Positions 27,724-37,307 are shown, counted from the stretch's first letter. The stretch is 64,000 nucleotides of DNA from Paraburkholderia phenoliruptrix (GCF_902859825.1 NZ_CADIKB010000017.1:57096-121095), one strand, 5' to 3'. Numbers and translations: made by a program. Notes: generated from the sequence alone by a model not told the origin.

Positions 27724-28521
27724 TCACTTCAACCACTTATCCGACACTGCCTGATATTCGCCGGTGGCTCGGGCCAGGTGAAGCCACTGGTCGACGTATT
27801 GCTGGAACACCACATCGCCGCGCGGCAGCAGCCAGGCTTTCTCGCCGTACTGGAACGGCTTGTCGGGGTGGACCGAGCAAAGGCCTGGATTAAGCTTTTG
27901 CTGCAGCAGGGTTTCCGACGCGTCGGTCACCATCACATCCGCCTTGCCGGCGAGGATCTGCTTGAAGATCGTCACGTTATCAGGATAGACGGTCACGTTC
28001 GCGTGCGTGAAGAATTGCTTCGCGAACCGTTCGTTGGTGCCGCCGGGATTCACAATGACGCGCGTGGCGGGCTGGTCGATCTGCGCCACCGTCTGGTATT
28101 TGTTGACGTCGTCACAGCGGACAATCGGCGTCTTGCCGTCGACCATATACGCCTGCGTGAAGAATGCGCGCTTTTGCCGCTCGAGCGTGGGTGACACCCC
28201 GCCGACTCCGATGTCGCACTTGGCGACGAAATCGTTCATCAGATTCGGCCACGAAGTCTTGATGTACTCCGCCTTGACGCCGAGCGACTTGGCGAGCGAC
28301 TCCGTCATGTCGATATCGATGCCTTCGAATTGCCCATCCGCCTTGTAAAACGAATACGGCTTGTAGTCCCCTGTGGTGCAGGCGCGCAACGTGCCGCGAG
28401 CGAGAATCTCGTCGAGCCGCGACGCCGTTGCTGCTGTTCCGGACGCCTGCGCCTGTGCCGCGCCGCTGTGGATCAGAATGCCCGTCAGCGCGCCGAGCAG
28501 TGCAAGTGCAACCTTCTTCAT
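27724..28521 (-). CDS. pheC: Periplasmic cyclohexadienyl dehydratase-like protein (PheC family)
   Basis: A 265-residue protein of the type 3 solute-binding fold with a signal peptide ending near AQAQA. It resembles PheC of Pseudomonas, a binding-protein-derived enzyme converting prephenate or arogenate to phenylpyruvate or phenylalanine in the periplasm. Shared segments are TTGDYKPYSF, IDIDMTESLA, VNPGGTNERFAKQ, YPDNVTIFKQILAGKADVM and YVDQWLHLA. The start has AAGGAGACTT ahead of it. No permease or ATPase gene is adjacent, which favours an enzyme over a transport role. A plain amino acid binding protein remains possible. Confidence 0.75.
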   Translation of the reverse strand: MKKVALALLGALTGILIHSGAAQAQASGTAATASRLDEILARGTLRACTTGDYKPYSFYKADGQFEGIDIDMTESLAKSLGVKAEYIKTSWPNLMNDFVAKCDIGVGGVSPTLERQKRAFFTQAYMVDGKTPIVRCDDVNKYQTVAQIDQPATRVIVNPGGTNERFAKQFFTHANVTVYPDNVTIFKQILAGKADVMVTDASETLLQQKLNPGLCSVHPDKPFQYGEKAWLLPRGDVVFQQYVDQWLHLARATGEYQAVSDKWLK

Positions 28522-28730
28522 AAGTCTCCTTGGTATGCGTTGTTGTGTAAGTTCGTCGGATGATAGCCCGGCAATTCACCGTTGAACATCGGCCATTCGG
28601 CCAGGTTGCCTTAAGGCGCGGGCCTGCGGACAATGAGCCTGACCTCACGCACTTACCTTATTGCTGGCATCAGCGGAATGAGGCGGGCGCCGTCCGGTAA
28701 AATGCCCCTTTGCTCTCAGTCGCACGCAAC

Positions 28731-29831
28731 GTGGCCCATAACCTCCTGAACGACACTTTCCTGCGCGCGCTGCTGCGCCAGCCGACCGACTACACGCCCG
28801 TCTGGTTGATGCGGCAAGCCGGCCGCTATTTGCCGGAATACAACGCCACGCGTGCGCGCGCGGGAAGCTTTCTCGGCCTCGCGAAGAATCCGGCGTTCGC
28901 AACGGAGGTCACGCTGCAGCCGCTCGAGCGCTATCCGCTCGACGCCGCCATCCTGTTTTCCGACATCCTGACCGTGCCGGACGCCATGGGCCTCGGGCTG
29001 GAGTTCGTGGCAGGCGAGGGCCCGACGTTCGCGCGGCCGGTGCGCACTGAAGACGACGTCGCGCGCCTCGCCGTGCCGGACATCGAGGCCACGCTGGGCT
29101 ATGTGACTGACGCCGTGCGCGAGATCCGCCGCGCGCTGACCGACGCGCAAGGCCGGCAACGCGTGCCGCTCATCGGCTTTTCCGGCAGCCCGTGGACGTT
29201 AGCCTGCTACATAGTGGAAGGCGGCGGCTCCGCGGACTTCCGCACGGTTAAATCCATGCTGTATGCGCGCCCGGACCTGATGCATCGCATCCTCGAAGTC
29301 AACGCGAGTTCGGTCGCCGCGTATCTCAATGCACAGATCGAAGCCGGCGCCCAGGCCGTGATGATCTTCGACACGTGGGGCGGTGCGCTCGCGGACGGCG
29401 CCTATCAGCGCTTCTCGCTGCACTACATTCAGCAGGTCGTGAACCAGTTGAAGCGAGAGCATGACGGCGAGAAGGTGCCCGTCATCACCTTCACGAAGGG
29501 CGGCGGTCTCTGGCTCGATGAAATTGCCGAGACCGGTGTCGACGCAGTAGGCCTCGACTGGACCGTCAACCTGCGGAAGGCGCGCGAGCGAGTCGGCGGG
29601 AAGGTCGCTTTGCAAGGCAATATCGACCCGTCCGTCCTGTTCGCGCCGCCCGCGTCGATCCGCATGGAGGCGCGTGCGGTGCTCGACGCCTTCGGTAATC
29701 ACCCCGGGCATGTGTTCAACCTCGGCCACGGTATCTCGCAATTCACGCCGCCGGAGAACGTGGCGGAACTCGTCGACGAAGTGCATCGCCACAGTCGCGC
29801 CATTCGCAGCGGCGGGCATGCAGCGAAGTGA
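28731..29831 (+). CDS. hemE: Uroporphyrinogen decarboxylase HemE
   Basis: Cytoplasmic haem-biosynthesis enzyme that removes four carboxyl groups from uroporphyrinogen III. The 366-residue protein has the signature PVWLMRQAGRYLPEY near residue 25, FSDILTVPDAMGLGL, GFSGSPWTLACYIVEGGG and the C-terminal FNLGHGISQFTPPENV. The frame extends to a TTG at 28710. The GTG at 28731 gives the family start (V/M)AHNLLNDTFL and is preferred, though no clear ribosome site is seen. A -10-like TAAAAT lies at about 28698-28703. Confidence 0.93.
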   Translation: MAHNLLNDTFLRALLRQPTDYTPVWLMRQAGRYLPEYNATRARAGSFLGLAKNPAFATEVTLQPLERYPLDAAILFSDILTVPDAMGLGLEFVAGEGPTFARPVRTEDDVARLAVPDIEATLGYVTDAVREIRRALTDAQGRQRVPLIGFSGSPWTLACYIVEGGGSADFRTVKSMLYARPDLMHRILEVNASSVAAYLNAQIEAGAQAVMIFDTWGGALADGAYQRFSLHYIQQVVNQLKREHDGEKVPVITFTKGGGLWLDEIAETGVDAVGLDWTVNLRKARERVGGKVALQGNIDPSVLFAPPASIRMEARAVLDAFGNHPGHVFNLGHGISQFTPPENVAELVDEVHRHSRAIRSGGHAAK

Positions 29832-30306
29832 TGTTGCAACTTCTACCGCTTATTGTTGCGCCGCAGCGAACTGGGCTCTTCACCTAAGGGAAACTTCGCG
29901 GTACGCGGGCCGTCCATAGGCACTCTTGCAGTTGTCAAGACTTGACTTATACACATTCATCACGTTGCGGCGCGGTAGAACGTTTAGTCGTGTCTGGACC
30001 CTTGCACAGTGCGCGCGCATTTGATCTCAGCCTTGTCTGGCAAGGCTTTGACGGCGCCTGCAAGCAATGTGCGGAACCCCACAGAAGGCCGCTGCGCCGC
30101 GGTTTCCGGGCCGTCGGAGCGAAGTTCTCAACAAAGTTATCCACAGGCGTATGGGGTCGACAGCAATTGTTCAGCCGAATCCAAAACTTAGCGTCGAAAT
30201 TGAAGTTTTACTTTAACTTCGGTGGGGCGGGTCATAGGCGGGCGACTCGGTGCGTCAGATGCGGCGCCATGACGCGCCGCGCCCCCGCGATGACCGAAGC
30301 GGCGGC
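29832..30306. other. Intergenic region with two DnaA-box-like sites ahead of priA
   Basis: About 475 bases with no convincing gene. TTATACACA at 29947-29955 and TTATCCACA at 30137-30145 both fit the DnaA box pattern TTATNCACA. GAAGTT and AACTTC at 30202-30220 form a weak hairpin. Confidence 0.6.
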
Positions 30307-32553
30307 ATGACCGGGACGTTTGTCCGCGTCGCATTGGATCACCCCCTGCCGACGCTGTTCGATTACCGCTGGAATGCGCCCGAGCCGGCGGCGCCGGGGA
30401 CGCTCGTCAGCGTGCCGTTCGGCAAGCGCGACGTGGTCGGCCTCGTGTGTGAAGTGGCCGCTCACAGCGACGTGCCCACCGATCGCCTGCGGGCCGTGAA
30501 TGCAGTGTGCACGGCCTGTCCGCCGCTGTCGTCCGAGTGGCTCGCGCTGGCTGCGTTTGCCGCCGACTACTATCAGCGTGGCCTTGGGGAAGTGGCGTTG
30601 CCCGCGTTGCCGCAGGCGCTGCGCGACGCCGCGCGCTGGCCGCGTCTGCTGGCCCCGGAAGAACGCTACAGCTTGACGCCGCAAGGCCGCGTTGCGTTGC
30701 CGGACGCTTTGCCCGCGCGCGCCACGGCGCTGCGAAACCTCGCCGAGGCGCTCGCCGCGGCAGACTTTCTCCTTGCCGCCGACGCCCGCGCGTTGCACCC
30801 CAAAGCCATTGCGACACTCGCCGCATGGCAAGCGGAGGGCTGGGTCGCGCTCGATCTCGTCGATGCTGCCGCAGCCCTGCCCGCCACGACGTCCGGCCTG
30901 GCAGAGCCGCAGACGCTGCCCACGCTCACCGGCGAGCAGTCGGCCGCCGTCGAAGCCATTCGCGACGCCCGCGGCTTCGCGCCGTTCCTGCTGCATGGCG
31001 TGACGGGCAGCGGCAAAACGGAAGTGTATTTGCGCGCGCTCGCCGCCATTCTCGCGGCCGACGCCACCGCGCAGGCGCTCGTGCTGGTGCCCGAGATCAA
31101 TCTGACGCCGCAGTTCGAAGCGGCATTTCGCGCCCGCTTCGCGGCGCTCGCCGATACGGCGATCGTCACGCTGCACAGCGGTCTCGCCGAGGGCGAGCGC
31201 GCGCGCAACTGGTTCGCGGCGCACGCGGGCCGCGCTCGAATCGTGCTCGGCACGCGTCTCGCAGTGCTCGCGTCGCTGCCGCGGCTCGCTGTCATTGTGG
31301 TCGACGAGGAACACGACCCGGCTTACAAGCAGCAGGAAGGCCTGCGCTATTCGGCGCGCGACCTCGCCATCTATCGCGCGAAGCAGCTTGGCTTGCCGGT
31401 TGTGCTGGGGTCGGCCACGCCGTCGCTGGAAAGCTGGTGGCAGGCCGAGCAGGGGCGCTACAGACGGCTCACGCTGTCGCGCCGCGCCGTCGCGGACGCA
31501 GCGCTGCCCACCGTGCGCCTGATCGATCTCGAGGACGAGCGCCGGCGCGGCCGCGCGTCAGTCGAAGGATTGTCGGGTCCGCTGATCGCGGCGCTGAAGA
31601 CACGCCTCGAGCGGGGCGAACAGAGTCTCGTGTTTCTGAACCGGCGCGGCTACGCGCCTCAGCTTGCTTGCGATGCCTGCGGCTGGGTCGCCGGTTGCCC
31701 GCGTTGCAGCGCCTATGTGGTGCTTCACAAGCCCGAGCGCGCGTTGCGCTGTCATCACTGCGGCTGGGAGTCGCGCATTCCGCGCTCGTGTCCCGACTGC
31801 GGCAACGTGGACATCGCGCCGCTCGGCCGCGGCACGCAACGTGTGGAGGAAACGCTGGCGAGCGCGGTGCCTGGCGCGCGCGTGCTACGGATCGACGCAG
31901 ACAGCACGCGCCGCAAGGGCAGCGCAGAGGCGCTCTTTTCAGACGTGCACGCCGGCGAAGTTGACATTCTCGTCGGTACCCAGATGATCGCGAAGGGACA
32001 CGATTTCCAGCGCGTGTCGCTGGTCGGCGTGCTGAACGCGGACACCGCGCTCTTTTCCCACGACTTCCGCGCGAGCGAGCGCCTCTTCGCTCAACTGATG
32101 CAGGTCAGCGGCCGCGCGGGCCGCGCCGGCCTGCCCGGCGAAGTGCTGGTGCAGACGCGCTATCCGCGCCATGCGCTTTATCACGCGCTGGGGCGTCACG
32201 ATTACGTCGGCTTCGCCAACTCCACGCTCGCCGAGCGGCGCGACGCTCATCTGCCGCCCTTCGTCTATCAGGCGCTGCTGCGCGCCGAGGGCCGCACGCT
32301 TGAAGCCGCGCTTGCCTTCCTGCAGCAGGCGGCAGCCGAGCTCGCAGCCGTTCCGGCCGCCGAACGCGTGACCGTGTACGACGCGGTGCCGCTCACCATC
32401 GTCAAGGTGATGCATGTGCACCGCGCGCAATTGCTGATCGAAAGCGCATCGCGCGCCGCGCTGCAGGCTACGCTGCGCGGGTGGCAGCCGCTCTTGCGCG
32501 GCTTGAAGGGCGTGCTGCGCTGGAGCCTCGAAGTCGATCCGCTCGACATCTAG
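30307..32553 (+). CDS. priA: Primosomal replication helicase PriA
   Basis: Superfamily 2 DNA helicase of 748 residues that reloads the replisome at stalled forks. It starts MTGTFVRVALDHPLPTLFDY (N-terminal 3' DNA-end-binding domain). It has Walker A GVTGSGKTEVYL near residue 237 and the DEEH-type Walker B in VVDEEHD near residue 336. A zinc-binding insertion follows with eight cysteines, arranged as CDAC, CPRC, CHHC and CPDC between residues about 456 and 498. The conserved helicase motif GRAGRAGLPGEVLVQT is also present. The ATG at 30307 is chosen from family length. Two DnaA-box-like sites lie upstream. Confidence 0.95.
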   Translation: MTGTFVRVALDHPLPTLFDYRWNAPEPAAPGTLVSVPFGKRDVVGLVCEVAAHSDVPTDRLRAVNAVCTACPPLSSEWLALAAFAADYYQRGLGEVALPALPQALRDAARWPRLLAPEERYSLTPQGRVALPDALPARATALRNLAEALAAADFLLAADARALHPKAIATLAAWQAEGWVALDLVDAAAALPATTSGLAEPQTLPTLTGEQSAAVEAIRDARGFAPFLLHGVTGSGKTEVYLRALAAILAADATAQALVLVPEINLTPQFEAAFRARFAALADTAIVTLHSGLAEGERARNWFAAHAGRARIVLGTRLAVLASLPRLAVIVVDEEHDPAYKQQEGLRYSARDLAIYRAKQLGLPVVLGSATPSLESWWQAEQGRYRRLTLSRRAVADAALPTVRLIDLEDERRRGRASVEGLSGPLIAALKTRLERGEQSLVFLNRRGYAPQLACDACGWVAGCPRCSAYVVLHKPERALRCHHCGWESRIPRSCPDCGNVDIAPLGRGTQRVEETLASAVPGARVLRIDADSTRRKGSAEALFSDVHAGEVDILVGTQMIAKGHDFQRVSLVGVLNADTALFSHDFRASERLFAQLMQVSGRAGRAGLPGEVLVQTRYPRHALYHALGRHDYVGFANSTLAERRDAHLPPFVYQALLRAEGRTLEAALAFLQQAAAELAAVPAAERVTVYDAVPLTIVKVMHVHRAQLLIESASRAALQATLRGWQPLLRGLKGVLRWSLEVDPLDI

Positions 32554-32918
32554 GTCCCGCCCGGCGTATGCAGCCCGTCAGTATCGGGTCAGTACCGGCA
32601 CCGGCTGCGGGCAGTCCGGGCGCGTGCTCGCACAGTATTCGAATAGCTTGCGGCGGGGGCCGCCACGCGCGTGGCGGTGCGCGTTCCCAGCACGGCCGAC
32701 GCACGCGAGGCCACATGAACGCCGCGCACCGCAAGCTGCCGGTAGCGCGCGGAAGACCGATAGTCGCTGGAGCAAAGCATGGTGGATCTCACGATATTCG
32801 CCTGTTCACGTTCCCGAAGGCGGCCGTCGACGAGCGCGCATGGCGCGCACATGAAGCTCACCCGAAGCTCTGAAAAGCTCCAAAAAGCTCGCCCCGCTTC
32901 ACCGAACCGCCGCGTTGC

Positions 32919-33071
32919 TCAATCGTTCAACGCAGCCTGCGCTTTCCTCGCCGATGCATGTCCCTCGGACGCCTCCCGCTTGTCCGACCGGGCCGTTGCG
33001 CCGCGGATAAACAGCACCGCGCACGCTGCGCACATCACCCAGATGCCCACTACGACAAGCCACTTTTCCAT
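32919..33071 (-). CDS. Small single-pass membrane protein of 50 residues
   Basis: Starts MEKWLVVVGIWVMCAACAVL, a hydrophobic helix of about 20 residues, then a basic turn (FIRGATARSDKRE) and a charged, alanine-rich tail ending AQAALND. Positive residues follow the helix, so the C-terminus is probably cytoplasmic. A GAGGA site lies 7 bases before the ATG. The architecture and ribosome site together make it a credible gene. Function unknown. Confidence 0.7.
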   Translation of the reverse strand: MEKWLVVVGIWVMCAACAVLFIRGATARSDKREASEGHASARKAQAALND

Positions 33072-33180
33072 TTCGCTGTCCTCAACCCCGTACTGTTGTT
33101 GTGTGCGCCTTCACGCCGCGCCCGCTATGACTTCTATAACGGCGCGCCGTCCGGTTTGATAAGGGCTCGGGGCAAAAGAA

Positions 33181-33264
33181 ATGAGGCCAGGGAAAATACC
33201 GATCCTTACCGCGGCCCGCGGCGGCGGCGCCACCCGGCGCAAACCCGCGCCACACAAGGGCTGA
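33181..33264 (+). CDS. Possible 27-residue leader peptide upstream of putA
   Basis: ATG AGG CCA frame encoding a basic, glycine-rich peptide (MRPGKIPILTAARGGGATRR to HKG). Its stop lies 4 bases before a strong terminator hairpin that separates it from putA. ORF plus terminator immediately ahead of a catabolic gene resembles a transcription-attenuation leader, or a short stand-alone gene. The ribosome site is poor (GGGG about 9 bases upstream). Confidence 0.35.
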   Translation: MRPGKIPILTAARGGGATRRKPAPHKG

Positions 33265-33268
33265 ACGC

Positions 33269-33305
33269 AGGTGCAACCGATTCTCCGCATCGGTTGCACC
33301 TTTTT
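33269..33305 (+). terminator. Terminator or attenuator ahead of putA
   Basis: Perfect 13-bp stem (33269-33281 with 33289-33301) with a 7-base loop and five T residues. It lies 72 bases before the putA start, between the leader ORF and putA. Confidence 0.82.
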
Positions 33306-33377
33306 ATTGAGAGGCGTACGATTCGGCCAACTTTTAGTCTTTCACCAGCATTGCGTTGGGTCTCCGAAGAAGGAAAC

Positions 33378-36300
33378 ATGGCTAGCACCACCCTTGGCGT
33401 CAAGGTCGACGACCTCCTGCGTTCACGGCTGAAAGATGCCGCTACCCGCCTCGAACGCACTCCGCACTGGCTCATCAAGCAGGCGATTTTCGCGTACCTC
33501 GAAAAGATCGAGCAGGGCCAATTGCCGCCGGAGCTGTCCGGCGCGGTGGGCTCGGCCGATATGGCAGACGGCGCAGCGGTCGAACACGACGAGGACGGCG
33601 CAGCGCATCCGTTCCTCGACTTTGCGCAGAACGTGCAACCGCAATCGGTGTTGCGCGCGGCGATCACGGCGGCCTACCGGCGGCCGGAGCCGGAATGCGT
33701 GCCGTTCCTGCTCGAGCAGGCGCGACTGCCGGCGAAGCTCGCGGGCGACGTCGAGGCGCTCGCCGGCAAGCTCGTCGAGACGCTGCGCGGCAAGAGCCGC
33801 GGCGGCGGCGTGGAAGGTCTGATCCACGAATTCTCGCTGTCGAGCCAGGAAGGCGTCGCGCTGATGTGTCTCGCCGAAGCGCTGCTGCGCATTCCCGACC
33901 GCGCCACGCGCGACGCGCTGATCCGCGACAAGATCAGCAAGGGCGACTGGAAATCGCACGTCGGCCAGGCGCCTTCCCTGTTCGTCAATGCGGCGACCTG
34001 GGGCTTGATGATCACCGGCAAGCTGGTCACGACCAATAGCGAGACGAGCCTGTCGTCGGCGCTTACGCGTCTGATCGGCAAGGGCGGCGAGCCGCTCATC
34101 CGCAAAGGCGTGGACATGGCCATGCGGCTGATGGGCGAGCAGTTCGTCACGGGCGAGAACATCTCCGAAGCGCTCGCGAACAGCCGCAAATACGAAGCGC
34201 GCGGCTTCCGCTACTCGTACGACATGCTCGGCGAAGCGGCCACCACCGAGGCCGACGCGCAGCGCTACTACGCGTCGTACGAACAGGCCATTCACGCGAT
34301 CGGCAAGGCGGCCGGCGGCCGCGGCATCTACGAAGGCCCGGGCATCTCGATCAAGCTGTCGGCGCTGCATCCGCGTTACTCGCGCTCGCAGCAGGAACGC
34401 ACGATGAGCGAGCTGCTGCCGCGTGTGCGTTCGCTTGCCATCCTCGCGCGCCGCTACGACATCGGCCTGAATATCGACGCCGAAGAAGCCGACCGCCTCG
34501 AACTGTCGCTTGATCTGCTCGAAGCACTGTGCTTCGACCCGGAACTGGCCGGCTGGAACGGCATCGGCTTCGTGGTGCAGGCTTATCAGAAGCGCTGCCC
34601 GTTCGTGATCGAATACATTGTCGACCTCGCACGCCGCAGCCGTCACCGCATCATGGTGCGACTCGTGAAGGGCGCGTACTGGGACACCGAAATCAAACGC
34701 GCGCAAGTGGACGGCCTGGAAGGCTACCCGGTCTACACGCGCAAGGTCTACACCGACGTGTCGTACCTCGCCTGCGCGAAGAAGCTGCTCGGCGCGCCCG
34801 ACGCGGTGTATCCGCAGTTCGCCACGCACAACGCGCACACGCTCTCGGCGATCTATCACCTCGCCGGCAACAACTACTATCCCGGCCAGTACGAGTTCCA
34901 ATGCCTGCACGGCATGGGCGAACCGCTGTACGAAGAGGTGACGGGCCGCGACAAGATGAACCGTCCGTGCCGCGTGTATGCACCCGTCGGCACGCATGAA
35001 ACGCTGCTCGCGTACCTCGTGCGGCGTCTGCTGGAAAACGGCGCGAACACGTCGTTCGTGAATCGCATCGCCGATGAAAACGTCGCGATCAAGGACCTGA
35101 TCGCCGATCCGGTCGATGAGGCGTCGAAGATCGTGCCGCTCGGCGCGCCGCACGCCAAGATTCCGCTGCCGCGCAATCTGTATGGCGCCGAGCGCCTTAA
35201 TTCGATGGGCCTCGATCTGTCGAACGAGCATCGTCTCGCGTCGCTGTCGTCGGCGTTGCTCGCGAGCGCGAACCATCCGTGGCGCGCCGCGCCCATGCTC
35301 GCCGACGATCAGATCGCGCTCGGCAACGCGCGCGACGTGCGCAACCCGGCGGATCATCGCGACCTCGTCGGTACGGTGGTGGAAGCGAGCGCGGAACATG
35401 TGAGCGCCGCTCTCGCGCACGCCGTGGCCGCCGCGCCCATCTGGCAGGCGACGCCGGTCGAAGCGCGCGCCGATTGCCTCGCGCGCGCCGCCGATCTGCT
35501 CGAAGCGCAAATGCATACGCTCATGGGTCTCGTTGTGCGCGAAGCGGGCAAGTCGCTCGCGAACGCGGTGTCGGAAATCCGCGAAGCGATCGACTTTCTG
35601 CGCTATTACTCCGCGCAGATCCGCAGCGAGTTTTCGAACGACACGCATCGTCCGCTCGGGCCGGTCGTGTGTATCAGCCCGTGGAACTTCCCGCTCGCGA
35701 TTTTCATGGGCCAGGTGGCCGCTGCGCTCGCAGCCGGCAACACGGTGCTTGCGAAGCCCGCTGAGCAAACGCCGCTGATCGCCGCGCAAGCGGTGCGCAT
35801 TCTGCGCGAGGCCGGCGTGCCGGCGGGCGCCGTGCAACTGCTGCCGGGCGACGGCGAAACGGTCGGCGCCGCGCTGGTGGCCGACCCGCGCACGCGTGCC
35901 GTGATGTTCACCGGTTCGACGGAGGTCGCGCGCCTGATCAACAAGACGCTCTCGAGCCGTCTCGACCCTGAAGGCAAGCCGATTCCGCTGATCGCCGAAA
36001 CCGGCGGTCAGAACGCGATGATCGTCGACTCTTCGGCGCTCGCGGAGCAGGTGGTGGCGGACGTGCTGCAGTCGTCGTTCGATTCGGCCGGTCAACGGTG
36101 TTCGGCGTTGCGTGTGCTGTGCCTGCAGGACGACGTCGCGGACCGCACGCTCGAAATGCTGACGGGCGCAATGCGTGAGCTGAGCGTCGGCAATCCGGAC
36201 CGGTTGTCCACCGACGTCGGCCCGGTGATCGACGTGGAAGCGAAGCGCGGCATCGACGCGCATATCGCCGCGATGCGCGAAAAAGGCCGCAAGGTCGAGC

Positions 36301-37307
36301 AACTGCCGCTGCCGGAAAGCTGCGCACAAGGCACGTTCGTGCCGCCGACGCTGATCGAACTCGACAGCATCGACGAATTGAAGCGCGAAGTGTTCGGCCC
36401 GGTGCTGCACGTGGTGCGCTATCGCCGCAGCCAGCTCGACACGCTGCTCGAACAGATCCGCGCCACGGGTTACGGCCTGACGCTCGGCATCCATACGCGA
36501 ATCGACGAAACCATTGCGCACGTGATCAGCCGCGCGCATGTCGGCAACATCTATGTGAACCGCAATGTGATCGGCGCGGTGGTCGGCGTGCAGCCGTTCG
36601 GCGGCGAAGGCCTGTCGGGCACGGGTCCGAAGGCCGGCGGCGCGCTGTATCTGCAGCGTCTGCTCGCCACGCGTCCGGCGGGCTTGCCGAAGTCGCTTGC
36701 AGAGGCGCTCGTCGCCGATCTCCCGAAAACTGCGGAAAAGGGCGACAATCCGTCCGCCGCGCTGACGGCGCTGCGCGACTGGCTGATCGCCGAACGCGAG
36801 CCGCACCTGGCCGCGCGCTGCGACGGTTATCTGTCGCACATGCCGGCGGGCGCGACGGCGGTGCTGTCCGGACCGACGGGCGAGCGCAACACCTACACGC
36901 TCGGCGCACGCGGCACGGTGCTCTGCATTGCGTCGACGGCAAGCGGCGCGCGCATGCAGTTGGCGGCCGCGCTGGCTACGGGAAATCGTGCGCTGTTCGA
37001 AGGCGCTGCCGGTGAACAATTGGTGACGCAGTTGCCCGCGTCGCTCAAGTCGTATGCGAGCGTGCGCAAGAATGCCGACACGCCGTTCGACGCCGTGCTC
37101 TTCGAAGGCGACAGCGACGAACTGCTGACCCTCGTGAAGGAAGTGGCGAAGCGCCCGGGGCCGATCGTGTCGGTGCAAGGCGCCGCGTCGCGCGCGCTGG
37201 AGAACGGCGACGAAGACTACGCGCTCGAGCGTCTGCTGACGGAACGCTCAGTCAGCGTGAACACGGCCGCGGCCGGCGGTAATGCGAATTTGATGACGAT
37301 CGGCTGA
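33378..37307 (+). CDS. putA: Trifunctional proline dehydrogenase / P5C dehydrogenase / repressor PutA
   Basis: A 1309-residue protein that oxidises proline to glutamate in two steps and represses its own gene when proline is low. Residues about 1-48 form a ribbon-helix-helix DNA-binding domain (TTLGVKVDDLLRSRLKDAA, TPHWLIKQAIFAYLE). The FAD-dependent proline dehydrogenase barrel follows, with YEGPGISIKLSALHPRYS and LVKGAYWDTEIK. The NAD-dependent aldehyde dehydrogenase half includes ISPWNFPLAIF, FTGSTEVARLI, AETGGQNAMIVDSS and the catalytic Cys in FDSAGQRCSALRVL. A C-terminal conserved domain closes the protein. ATG 33378 has AAGGAAAC ahead and fits the family start. Confidence 0.96.
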   Translation: MASTTLGVKVDDLLRSRLKDAATRLERTPHWLIKQAIFAYLEKIEQGQLPPELSGAVGSADMADGAAVEHDEDGAAHPFLDFAQNVQPQSVLRAAITAAYRRPEPECVPFLLEQARLPAKLAGDVEALAGKLVETLRGKSRGGGVEGLIHEFSLSSQEGVALMCLAEALLRIPDRATRDALIRDKISKGDWKSHVGQAPSLFVNAATWGLMITGKLVTTNSETSLSSALTRLIGKGGEPLIRKGVDMAMRLMGEQFVTGENISEALANSRKYEARGFRYSYDMLGEAATTEADAQRYYASYEQAIHAIGKAAGGRGIYEGPGISIKLSALHPRYSRSQQERTMSELLPRVRSLAILARRYDIGLNIDAEEADRLELSLDLLEALCFDPELAGWNGIGFVVQAYQKRCPFVIEYIVDLARRSRHRIMVRLVKGAYWDTEIKRAQVDGLEGYPVYTRKVYTDVSYLACAKKLLGAPDAVYPQFATHNAHTLSAIYHLAGNNYYPGQYEFQCLHGMGEPLYEEVTGRDKMNRPCRVYAPVGTHETLLAYLVRRLLENGANTSFVNRIADENVAIKDLIADPVDEASKIVPLGAPHAKIPLPRNLYGAERLNSMGLDLSNEHRLASLSSALLASANHPWRAAPMLADDQIALGNARDVRNPADHRDLVGTVVEASAEHVSAALAHAVAAAPIWQATPVEARADCLARAADLLEAQMHTLMGLVVREAGKSLANAVSEIREAIDFLRYYSAQIRSEFSNDTHRPLGPVVCISPWNFPLAIFMGQVAAALAAGNTVLAKPAEQTPLIAAQAVRILREAGVPAGAVQLLPGDGETVGAALVADPRTRAVMFTGSTEVARLINKTLSSRLDPEGKPIPLIAETGGQNAMIVDSSALAEQVVADVLQSSFDSAGQRCSALRVLCLQDDVADRTLEMLTGAMRELSVGNPDRLSTDVGPVIDVEAKRGIDAHIAAMREKGRKVEQLPLPESCAQGTFVPPTLIELDSIDELKREVFGPVLHVVRYRRSQLDTLLEQIRATGYGLTLGIHTRIDETIAHVISRAHVGNIYVNRNVIGAVVGVQPFGGEGLSGTGPKAGGALYLQRLLATRPAGLPKSLAEALVADLPKTAEKGDNPSAALTALRDWLIAEREPHLAARCDGYLSHMPAGATAVLSGPTGERNTYTLGARGTVLCIASTASGARMQLAAALATGNRALFEGAAGEQLVTQLPASLKSYASVRKNADTPFDAVLFEGDSDELLTLVKEVAKRPGPIVSVQGAASRALENGDEDYALERLLTERSVSVNTAAAGGNANLMTIG

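Larger units (their letters stand above)
32554..33377. other. Intergenic region between priA and putA
   Basis: About 820 bases. It contains a minus-strand 50-residue membrane protein gene (32919-33071) and, on the plus strand, a 27-codon ORF followed by a terminator just ahead of putA (33181-33305). The stretch 32560-32900 has several overlapping short frames but none I can support. Confidence 0.6.

Noticed and set aside
29940..30150. Replication origin suggested by DnaA boxes
   Set aside because: Only two boxes, no AT-rich unwinding region and no dnaA or dnaN nearby; kept as a possible regulatory pair only.
32560..32900. Overlapping minus-strand short frames between priA and the small membrane protein
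   Set aside because: None has a convincing start, ribosome site or hydrophobicity pattern; left uncalled.
33423..37178. Minus-strand open frame of 1251 codons opposite putA
   Set aside because: Arg/His/Ala-rich shadow of a high-GC coding sequence; composition is not protein-like and putA is fully accounted for on the other strand.
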